Shown one piece after another: positions 22,465 to 31,321 of a stretch of 64,000 bases of DNA; positions within the stretch are counted from its first letter, which is position 1, and the number at the start of each line of letters is the position of its first letter. Source of the stretch: Calvatia gigantea (Eukaryota; Basidiomycota; Agaricomycetes; Agaricales; Lycoperdaceae). The DNA lies in assembly GCA_025093985.1 (NCBI GenBank), contig JACAAK010000018.1:124001-188000 (forward strand), given 5' to 3'. The notes below the pieces were generated by a model, which saw only the letters and a list, made by a program, of their open reading frames with translations, had not been told where the DNA came from and made no database searches. A program made the translations under genes and the position numbers.

Positions 22465-23448
22465 ATGCCTTCCTCCCAAGCCAACTGTGTCACTATTCAC
22501 TCCCTCATCCATCCCAATCCAACCACAATTTCCTCTGTTCCCCTTCCAGAACCAGGCAACAACCAAGTACCTGCCCCTCAGGGCACTCATTACAACCTCG
22601 CCACTACGCCATCCCCAGCACAGGGACTCCTTGAATTCCTACTGAAAGACATTGACAAGACCACCAACAGTAAAATGGAAGCCATCACCACTCAGAACAA
22701 GTGGCTAGTCATCAACAGGCACATTGCCCTTGCCACCACATGTATCACCTTCGCTGACATGTATGCAGGGTTTACCAATGCTTCTTCATCTACCAACCAG
22801 CACATCCCCACCATCTTCCGATCCCTAGAGCAATCCACGCTCACACCCAGCAAACAAGACTGTGTCCACAGCCTTCACAACTGTGTTGACCTCAGACTAG
22901 AAGTATTCAAGTACCTTGATATTGCTGACATCTTTCTAGAGCTTGCCAATGTAGCAATAAACTTACTCAGATACAATAAAACCACTGAAGACCCGGAGAT
23001 CGATGCCCTCGTCAACAGGATTCACAGTACCCTCTCCGAACTCCACACTACAATCAACCCTATGCCACCAACCCGATCTGACATGCCTATGGACAAGGAA
23101 ACAACTGTCTCCATAAAAGAAGAAGTCAACTTACTCTGCTGTTTCATCAAAACTATCACTCTGCCGCAACTTGTATCGGTTTTTCTCCCTCCCGCAAGAT
23201 TCCACACTGTGTTACCAGGGCAAGAAAAGGACCAACACTACTGGAAAACAATAGTCAAGAGCTACTAGGACAACTCCACCACAACTGACTTCCCATTCAA
23301 CAGTGTCCCAGTCCCTATCTGCCAGGACAGGCAAAGCCACTTGCCCGTCTTCTTTGCACACTTGAATGATGGAAAATACCTTATTGGAGCCACCAAGAAA
23401 GCCCTCACCTCTGCCGTAGTCAATGGTGACTTTGACGAAGCTTCCTGA
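22465..23448 (+). pseudogene. ORF3 of element B1, conserved extra ORF between pol and the 3' LTR
   Basis: The ATG lies six bases after the pol TAG and in the same frame. The first 267 codons are open. They run from a Pro/Thr-rich start (SLIHPNPTTISSVPLPEPGN), through SPAQGLLEFLLKDIDKTTN and a likely helical middle (FKYLDIADIFLELANVAINL), to VSVFLPPARFHTVLPGQEKD. A TAG at 23266 replaces a Trp codon of the sister copy. The tail (LIGATKKALTSAVVNGDFDE) follows, and a one-base insertion shifts the last codons. No known family recognised. Position recalls an env gene, but no signal peptide or membrane segment is visible, so an envelope role is not supported. Confidence 0.75.
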
Positions 23449-23473
23449 GGCATAAAGCCAAATTGGAGGGTAT

Positions 23474-23780
23474 TGTTATGGTTTTTTACCAACCATATCA
23501 TGCTCCATCCTTGTCTGCATTCCTACATTACTAGTACATCTGTTTCACCTATTCCTGTTGAGCAATCTCTGGTTATGACTCGCACTAACTACTATGCCTG
23601 CCTTACCAGACATTTCATTGTAGTTATCCCATCTATTCAACTGGATAACTCTTTGTATTTAAGTGTACATACACTTATTGTATTTGGTATGCTTAACCAC
23701 CTCTGTTCTCCTCCCCTTACTCACTCTCAAGTCTTAGTCTAAGTTGCAACCTGGGGTTTACTCAGACTAAGGTCATAACA
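23474..23780 (+). repeat. 3' LTR of element B1 (307 bp)
   Basis: Same length and ends as the 5' LTR, preceded by the purine-rich TTGGAGGGTAT. Differences from the 5' LTR are mostly transitions, consistent with decay after insertion. Confidence 0.95.
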
Positions 23781-23785
23781 CAAGG
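23781..23785. repeat. target site duplication CAAGG (right)
   Basis: Repeats 17433-17437 and confirms the element ends. It is followed by 109 bp of host DNA before the next element's target duplication. Confidence 0.9.
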
Positions 23786-23894
23786 ATAGACATGGCAGGA
23801 TCCAGTGTTAGAATCAGTTCTCACAGAAATGAAATCATGGAACTAAAATTGTTGCAACATGTTGCTAAGATATCATTCATTAGCAGCCTCTTTC

Positions 23895-23899
23895 GAACC
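23895..23899. repeat. target site duplication GAACC (left)
   Basis: GAACC precedes the LTR at 23900 and is repeated at 30246-30250. Confidence 0.9.
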
Positions 23900-24204
23900 T
23901 GTTATGACCTTAGTCTAGTAAGACCTCAGGTTGCAGCTTAGGCTAAGTCTTGAGGGCGAGTAAGGGGAGAAGAACTAGATGGTTAAGCGTACCGAATACA
24001 TGAGTATGTATGTACACTTAAATACTACAAGAACATCCAGTTGAATGGATGGGGAACTACATGAAACATCTGATAGGGATGGCATTGTAGTTAGTCAGAG
24101 TCATACTCGGAGATCGCTCAGTAGGAAATAGCTGAAACAGGTACTCAGGAGATAGGAATGTAGATGAATAAAGAACGCGATATGATCGGTGAAAGTTCAC
24201 AACA
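23900..24204 (-). repeat. 3' LTR of element B2 (305 bp)
   Basis: TG...CA ends; same length as 29941-30245. The element-strand tract CGGGGGGTAT (24205-24217) abuts it as the polypurine tract. Confidence 0.95.
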
Positions 24205-24222
24205 ATACCCCCCGATTAGGCT

Positions 24223-25212
24223 TCATGCCTCAGGAAGCTCATTGAAGTCTCCATTTATGACTGTGGTGGCGAGTGCTTTTTTAGTGGCGGTGATGAGGAA
24301 CTTTCCTTCATTGGAACGTGCTAAGAAGACAGGTGAGTGGCTTTGTCTGTCTTGCTGGATAGGGACTGGGATGCCGTTGTATGGGAAGTCGGTGGTAGTG
24401 GAGCTGTCCCAGTAGTTCTTGACTATTGAGTTCCAGTAGTGTTGGTCCTTTTCTTGTCCTGGTAATACAGTGTGAAATTTTGCAGGTGGAAGAAAAACTG
24501 ATATGAGTTGTGGCAGTGTGATGGTCTTTATGAAACGGTGGAGGGCGTTGACTTCTTCTTTCATTGAAACTGTGGCTTCCTCGTCCATGGGGGTATCAGT
24601 GCAGGTTGGTGGCGTGGAGTTAATGGTGTTGTGTAGTTTGGAAAGGGTGATGTGAATCCTGTTGACCAAGGTGTTGATGTCGGGGTCTTCATTTGACTTG
24701 TCCCTTCCAAGCAATTTCATAGCTATGTTGGCAAGTTCTAGGAATATGTTGGTGATGTTGAGGTGGTTAAAGACCTCAAGGCCCAAATCGATTCGGCTCT
24801 GGAGTCCTTGGATGCGATCTTTCTCATTAGGAGTGAGGGTGGACTGGTCTAGTGCTCGGAAGATGGTGGGAATATGCTAGTTGGTGGAGGAGGAGGCATT
24901 GGTGAATCCAGCATACATATCAGTGAAGGTGATGCAAGCAGTGGCAAGGGTAATGTGCTGGTTTACTACCAGTCATTTGTTCTGGGTGGTAATGTTTTCG
25001 ATTTTGCTGTTGGTTGCCTTGTCGACATCTTTGAGTAAGGCTTCAAGGAGGCCTTGTACAGGGGACGGTGTTTTAGCGAGATTGAAGTGGGTTCCCTGGG
25101 GGACAGGTGCTTGGCTGTTGCCTGGTTTGGGGAATGGGAGGGAGGAGATTCTGGTGGGTGTGGGATGAATGAGGGAGTTGATAGTGATACGGTTAGATTG
25201 GAAGGCAGGCAT
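24223..25212 (-). pseudogene. ORF3 of element B2
   Basis: The ATG at 25212 is six bases after the pol TAA (25219-25221) and in frame with pol. Full length would be 329 residues ending GDFNELPEA. Segments match the other copies: SPVQGLLEALLKDVDKATN, TLSKLHNTINSTPPTC, PMDEEATVSMKEEVNALHRF, VSVFLPPAKFHTVLPGQEKD, NEGKFLITATKKALATTVIN. Two in-frame stops occur near 24970 (TGA for TGG) and 24880 (TAG for CAG), both single transitions. The last 187 codons are open from 24786. No domain recognised. Confidence 0.75.
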
Positions 25213-25218
25213 GTCTGT

Positions 25219-28200
25219 TTAGTTTCTCTGTCTGGGTTGTTTGTTTGATGCTTTTTTGTGTTTTCTGCCCCCTCTTTTATGGGTATCCTCTGGATGCCTT
25301 TTTAGGTAGTCCCTTATGGCGTCTTTCGCATTTTCCAAGTTCGACTCTGCTGTCCATGTATCTTCTTCATTGCTATACCCCTTCCAGTGGACCAGGAATT
25401 GATAACCCCTTCCTCGTTTTCGTCATCTGCGGATCTCTTCTACTTCGTACTCTTCCTCATTGTTGATGATCACTGGGTCAGGCACTGATGGTTGTTTTTG
25501 ACTCAGGAACTCTGCCTGGTGTGCTGGTATCAGGAGCTGTTCGTTGAATACATCATGGATGGCCCATCTGTCAGGTAATACAAGCTGATATGCTGCTTCC
25601 CCTATCTTTTCCTTAATAAGGAAAGGCCCATACTGTTTCTGGCCTAGCTTCTTTGATGATTGATTGGTATGGATATTGGTGTTCTCCAGCCATACTTTGT
25701 CTCCTATTTGGTATGTGTTGGCATGGGTTCTACTGTGGTCATGTTGCTGTTTCATCTTTTCTTGGTATGTCTATAGTGCTGATGAGGCATTGTCTCGGGT
25801 GCACTATAGTTGTTCCAGAAATACTGTGACAGCAGGATTGTTTGTTGTCAGCTCGTTCTTGCCTTTCCATGGATTCCTTCCATAGTTTAGGAAGAATGGT
25901 GTCTCCTGTGTTCCTCCATGCTGCTTGTCATTGTACTGAAATTCCACGATGGGGAGCCACTCCGCCCAGTCATCCTGGTCATAGTTGCAGTACAGGCAGA
26001 TGTAGGTTTCCACTTCTCTGTTAATGCATTCGGTTTGTCTGTCTGTTTGTGGATGATATGCCATTAATAGGTTTTGTTCGATGCCAAGCCCCTTAAACAA
26101 CTCCTTGGTAAATTCTGATGTGAATTGAGGCCCTCAGTCACTAAGTACTTTCCTTGGCAATCCATGTAGCTTCCATATTTCATCTCGGTATATCCTTGCG
26201 ACGTTCTTCGATGATGCATCTGTGGTTGTCGCTGAGAGTTGTATCATTTTTGTGAAGTGGTCCACAATGACTAATATTGTGTCTTTTTCTTGAGACTCTG
26301 GCAATGGTCTGATCATGTCAATACTGATTTCTTTCCAAGGTCCATTTGGTATTGGGAGGGGATGTAGTGGTGATTTGAGCAGTGTCGTTCTTGACTTGTT
26401 TCTTTGGCAGGCTTGGCATCCTCAGATATATCTTTTTACATCCCTTTGTATTGATGGCCACCAATAGTCTCGGCTGATTAGTTCTGTCATCCTGTGTTGT
26501 CCTGGGTGTCCTGCATCTGGTGTGTTATAGTACTGTATTAGGATCTCTTCTCGTAGTTTTTGGTCGGATGGAACATATGCACTGTTTTGTCTGTAGATAA
26601 CTCTGTTATCTTCAGTGAGTTGTGATCCTTGCTTCTTTAGTTCAGTTAGGACTGTCGTTTTCCATCAGGTTTGGCTTCAGATTTGTCTTAGGAAGTTTGG
26701 TTCGATGAATAATTCTGCTCATAAGAGTACTATGCTGTCTGTGCCTTCTGTCTGTAGCCAGCTTTCTCAGATCATAGTGACCAGCTTATCTTCTTGACTT
26801 TCTGGTATTTGGTGGATCTGAGATAGTAAGTTGGCTTTCGTGTTAGTCTTTCCTGGCACATGTTGTAGTGTGAAGTTGTAGCCTTGCAGCTGCAGATACC
26901 ACCGTGCTTGTCATCTATTCAGCTTTTGTGGTTCTTGGTAGTACTTGAGGTTTTCGTGGTCGGTCCAGATTTCAAATCATTCTTTGGCATCTAAAAGGTA
27001 GTGTCTCCATTCCTTCAAGGTGTGGACAATGGCTAGCAGCTCTTTGTCATATATTTCATAGTTCCATTCTGCTGGTGACAAAGTTCATGATGTGAAAGCA
27101 ATGGGGTGCCACTTGTCTTCTTGTAGCTGTGAAAGTACCCCCCCTAATGCATAGTCCAATACATTGACTTCTACTCTGAACTGGCCATGTCTTTGTGGTA
27201 ATGTCAGGACAGGTTCTTTGGTGATGCATTTCTTGAGTTGGTTGAAAGAGTCCTGGTGCTCTTGTGTCCATTCCCATATGGTTGCTCCTTTGAGTTTGTT
27301 TAAGGGTCCCGCAATCATACTGAAGTTTTTGATGAAATGACGATAGTAGTTTGCAAAACCCAGGAACCTTTCCACCCCTTTAGTGTTCTTGGGTTCAGGC
27401 CATTCCTGCACCACCTTTACTTTGTCTTCTTCCATCTCAATTCGTCCATGTCCTATCCGAACTCCTAGCATTGGGATTTCTTCTGCATTGAAGATGCACT
27501 TGGTTCGCTTGAAGCATAGATTGTACTGGGCTGCTCGTTCCAGAAATCGTACCATCTGTTCCTTTAGTTGCTCCTTAGTGTCTCCCAGGATGGCGAAATC
27601 ATCCATATAGTTTATGATGTCTCCGTTTTGTAAGAGGTCGCGGAAGATGCTTGTCATCATTCTGGAGAACGTCCCTGGTGAGTTGCTTAGGCCGAAATAC
27701 ATGACTGTTGGCTCGAAGAGTCCTTCATTGGTGAGGAAGGCAGCTTTCCATTTGTCTCCTTCTTTGATCCTGACATTGTTGTATCCCCAGATGATGTCCA
27801 GCTTATTGAAGTATCTTGCTTTTCCAAGCTTGTCGATTACTTCACCAATTCTTGGCAGCAGTGTTTTATCTTTGATTACTATGTTGTTTAGTCATCTGTA
27901 GTCTTGGATTAGCCTTTTGAATCCGTCTTTCTTTGGGATGAAGAATGTCAGTGCTGTATATGGGTATTTTGATGGCTGTATTCATCCTGATTCTAGGTTT
28001 TCCTTGATGAATGACTTGAGTTCGTCCTGTTCTTTAACTGTCATGTTATATGTCCCTGCACTTATTTCTTTTGGGGCATCTTCCATCAAGACTATCTCAT
28101 GGTCCCATTTGGTTCACTCTGGGAGTTTGTCAAATGTCATTTTGTTGAATAAGTATGTGAACGGTTGTACGTAGTCTGGTAGGTCTTCCGGTTTGGTTGG

Positions 28201-28755
28201 GTCTGGTTTGTCTTCTTCCTCCCATAGGTCTTCTATAGTGGCTATGCTTCGTAGTTTTTCAGTGATAGGAATGTTCCGATGGGGGAATTGACAGCCTGGA
28301 GGGCATCGGATGAACTTGATTTCTCCATTGTTCCAATCTACCTCTGGGTTGTGTTTGACTAGCCAATCATGTCCTAGGAAGACTTCTGCTCTGTCTTGTA
28401 GCTGTACGACTGAGGCCTCGATTTGTTCTTTATGTCCCTGGATGTCAATGTTGATCGTGGTGGTCTCTGTTACCCTTCTGCCTTGGTTAGGTATTCCGTC
28501 TGCATTGAGTACCAAAATTTGCTGTTCCAATTTCCAGGTCGGGAGCCTTTCTTCGTCTACTAGCTTTTTACTGATGCTGCTGGTTGTGCACCCTGAGTCT
28601 ACGATGGTGTTGACTGTTATCTCCTTCCCAGCTGTTTGTATTTTCCCTTTTAGATTTAATTCGTGCTTTCTTCTCTGAGGAATCGTGTAGAATTTGTCTG
28701 ATATCCTAGATACAAGTTTTTTGACTCTCAAGGTAGTGCCTACTCAGAGTCTTTG
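25219..28755 (-). pseudogene. pol of element B2: protease, RT, RNase H, integrase, chromodomain
   Basis: The protease region is open from 28731 (TIVDSGCTTSSISKKL, with DSG intact). A TGA after the NLESG-type motif precedes RT, as in two other copies. RT has YFGLSNSPGTFSRMM and intact YMDD at 27598-27609, then HGRIEMEEDKVKVV and KNTKGVERFLGFANYYRHF. RNase H has a TGA after HPIAFTS, at the same place as in B1. Integrase has DHFTKMIQLSATT and YHPQTDRQTECINRE, with TGA for the Arg codon in SD*GPQF. The chromodomain region (YEVEEIRR, then a TGA, then GRGYQFLVHWKGYSNEE) ends in TAA at 25219. No frameshift was needed to follow the frame, so decay is mostly by point transitions. Confidence 0.9.
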
Positions 28756-29861
28756 GAAAAATCCTTCCCTTCTTCGTCAGTAGCCTCTTCTACTCCTCAG
28801 ACTTGGATCTTCTTGAGTGCAGTGCAGGCTTTGGCTATGTGTCCCTTTTTTCCACAGTTGTAGCATATTAACCCCTTGGGCTTTTTGCAATCCTTGGCAA
28901 TGTGGCCAAAAATGCCACAGTTGTAGCACTTCAGTTCTCCTTTGTCGTTAAAGATGTGACGCCTGCTTCCTATCTCCATGGGTTCACCCATTCCTCCATA
29001 GGTGGTACCAGTGTTCATCTTCCTGTCTCCTCAGTATTTGGATGCTTCGTATCCTTGTCTGACAGATAATATGGCTTCTTTCCATTCCGCATATGTGTCC
29101 GGTCTGGCTGAAGGTGGATAGCCTGTGATCATATGTATGATATCTTGTCAGGCATTCTTCCTAAGTAGGAACATAGCATGCTTGCTATCGGTCTTGGCCT
29201 TGCTTTTCAACACCTTGAATTTGATTAAGTAGTCGGTGGTGTTTTGGTTTCCTTGTTTGAATTTTTTGATCTGCCATTCTGCCTTGCTGTTTGAGGCATC
29301 GTCTGAGAAGATCCTTCTAAATTCCTTGGAGAAGACCTTCCAGTCTACTAAATCCTCAGATTCTAGGATGGCTGGTGCTCTCATAGCTGCATATGCTTCT
29401 GCAGTTCCTCCTCACAGTCTGGCTAGGACTGCTATGGCTTTATCATCTGCTGAAACTATCTTGTTGAATTTCATGAAGAGCGTCATTGCTCTCCACCAGT
29501 CATCGAACTTGGTGCAGGTGCCATCGAAAAATCCTGGGTCTGGCACTAGGCCTTTCCCACTGGGCATTGTCATGGGCACTACTGTATTGTCGGTCATGTT
29601 GGAGTCAGTTTCTGATTCTGTTTCTGTTTCGTCTGAGCTTGATTCATCTGATTTCTCCTGATGGGCTATCTCTTCCTCTGCTAGGTCAAGTTCGTTTAGA
29701 AGTTCTGATAATACTTCTTCTTCTGCTGGATTTGCTCCAGGTTCATTGTGTACTTCTTCAGGTACTTTGGAGTTCCCTGCCTCTTCTTCGTCTGATGTTT
29801 CGGATTTGTCATCAGTGATTTTGAGATTTGGTTCTCTGTATTCATCTGGGTTTGAGCTCAT
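28740..29861 (-). pseudogene. gag of element B2
   Basis: The ATG at 29861 opens an acidic N-terminus (EEEVLSELLNELDLAEEE), a capsid-like centre and two CCHC knuckles (CYNCGIFGHIAKDC, CYNCGKKGHIAKAC), ending in TAG at 28740-28742. In-frame stops follow codons 149 and 237. Length without stops is 373 residues. It overlaps the start of pol, which is read in the -1 frame. Confidence 0.9.
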
Positions 29862-29927
29862 ATACTAGCTTCTGGGTTGCTTCTGTTCAGGCCTGTTTCA
29901 GCCTACTCCTTGCAAGGTGAGGTGGGG

Positions 29928-29938
29928 ACGCTTAACCA
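29928..29938 (-). other. self-complementary primer-binding site of element B2
   Basis: TGGTTAAGCGT on the element strand, two bases after the LTR. It is an exact 11-base complement of ACGCTTAACCA at 30021-30031 in the same LTR. Confidence 0.8.
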
Positions 29939-29940
29939 AA

Positions 29941-30245
29941 TGTTACAACCTTAGTCTGAGTAAACCTCAGGTTGCAGCTTAGGCTAAGACTTGAGGGCGA
30001 GTAAGGGGAGAAGAACTAGATGGTTAAGCGTACTAAATACATAAGTATGTATGTACGCTTAAATACTACAAGAACATCCAGTTGAATGGATGGGAAACTA
30101 CATGAAATGTCTAATAGGGATGGCGTTGTAGTTAGTCAGAGTCATACTCGGAGATCGCTCAGTAGGAAATAGCTGAAACAGGTACTCAGGAGATAGGAAT
30201 GTAGACGAATAAAGAATATGATATGATCAGTGAAAGTTCACAACA
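29941..30245 (-). repeat. 5' LTR of element B2 (305 bp)
   Basis: On the element strand it runs TGTTGTGAAC...GGTTGTAACA. It contains the TATTTAA box at 30059-30065 and, about 34 bases downstream, ACGCTTAACCA at 30021-30031, the inferred transcript start. Confidence 0.95.
30059..30065 (-). promoter_or_regulatory. TATA-like box of element B2 LTR
   Basis: TATTTAA lies about 34 bases upstream of the 11-base sequence complementary to the primer site, a normal TATA-to-start distance. Confidence 0.6.
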
Positions 30246-30250
30246 GAACC
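30246..30250. repeat. target site duplication GAACC (right)
   Basis: Repeats 23895-23899. Confidence 0.9.
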
Positions 30251-30769
30251 TTATTCTCAGACCAAGTGTTTTCACATTACCCCAATCTGCTTCTTTGCCT
30301 GCAAGTCTAGCATGGGCTGTGTGCCACAGTTGGGAGAAGTAAAGTAATGATAAAATCCCCCCCATCATGCTAAATTTGGTAGGGAGTGTTTGTGGACTTG
30401 TTCATTTGTCTATGTTTGTGGTCCAGTGCCATCACCACTGGCACCAGGCAGTACCTATAAGTATCTATGCAGCACATTTTTCAGAGATGTGTTCCCCCCC
30501 TTCCACCTATTAAATCCTTTCTGCTCCCCACAAGTTGCAGATATTCTGCAAGGTCAAATGCTGACATACATCCCAGCACATGTAAGTCAGAATGCTAGTA
30601 GGAGTCACAACAGGATTGCTGAGGCTTTTAGGCTACATCTTTGTGTGATGTATGCCAAACAAACATCTCTGGGCCAAGCATTCAAGAACTGAGAAACATT
30701 GATACCCAGGTCAGAATTGGGGATTATGGACTGGTAACACCAAGCTCAATATTTACTACCATCTTTTAG
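30251..30769. other. CpG-poor sequence upstream of a DUF6699-like pseudogene
   Basis: By position this may include decayed upstream exons of the pseudogene at 30770. A TTTTAG acceptor ends it. No exon could be assigned with confidence. Confidence 0.35.
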
Positions 30770-31321
30770 GCAGCCCCCATTTCTCACATGGCCTGGATTC
30801 CTCTCCCCCCAGAGTCAACATTATCACCAGAAATAGTTGCTTCAGAGCAATTGCCAAGTATTAGTCTCAACATATACCCATTGAACATCACCTCCCATCT
30901 AACCCTTGGACAACAACTGAAGCTACAAAGTATCAGGTTAACCACTCCAGTCCATGTCCACTCTCCACTCACCCACATTAGAATAATCACAGTTATGCCT
31001 CCCAATCAAATAATTACTGCTCTGGATATAGCTTTGCTTCTGCAATCCATTGTGATTGCCCCACTTGACTTTTATACAATGTTCTCCCAGCTGTCACTAG
31101 ATATGAAAGAAAGGGTCAAGGGGGAGTTTCTTTAGCATATAGATACAGCTGAGCCAGAAGTCTGTGAAAGCATTTGAATGCAGTTCATTTCTGGGGGTTT
31201 GGGCAATGATGACCCTTTGGGCATTGACCTGCTGTTTGGAAACAGTGAGATATGGGGATTTGAGGCATGTTCTGCAGACAGTTTTAGCATAGTTCACATT
31301 GCCAATGTTGGATCTGTTTAG
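30770..31321 (+). pseudogene. DUF6699-like gene, decayed copy
   Basis: One frame is readable for 183 codons and aligns with the gene at 39541-40302: IYPLNITSHLTLGQQLKLQS, ITALDIALLLQSIVIAPLDF, MKERVKGEF and GIDLLFGNSEIWGFEA, ending HIANVGSV and TAG. Two in-frame stops interrupt it near 31133 (TAG) and 31174 (TGA). The second replaces a Trp codon (TGG) kept in the intact copy. It lies in the CpG-poor block, consistent with decay by C-to-T/G-to-A change. Confidence 0.75.

Larger units (their letters stand above)
17438..23780 (+). mobile_element. Tf1/sushi-like Ty3/Gypsy chromovirus, full length but decayed (element B1)
   Basis: A 6,343-bp element with 307-bp LTRs at both ends, TG...CA termini and a 5-bp CAAGG target duplication. 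Internal order is primer site, gag, protease, RT, RNase H, integrase with chromodomain, ORF3, purine tract. The two LTRs differ mainly by C/T and G/A changes. Every coding region has in-frame stops or frameshifts and the RT catalytic YMDD reads YMDN, so it cannot move on its own. Confidence 0.95.
23900..30245 (-). mobile_element. Tf1/sushi-like Ty3/Gypsy chromovirus, full length but decayed (element B2)
   Basis: A 6,346-bp element with two 305-bp LTRs and a 5-bp GAACC target duplication, in the orientation opposite to element B1 and separated from it by 109 bp plus the two target duplications. Gene order is the same (gag, pol in the -1 frame, ORF3). YMDD and the protease DSG are intact, but many TGA and TAG stops interrupt every gene. 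Confidence 0.95.

Noticed and set aside
22465..23448. ORF3 as an envelope gene
   Set aside because: The position fits, but there is no signal peptide, membrane anchor or cleavage motif, so only an unknown accessory role can be claimed.
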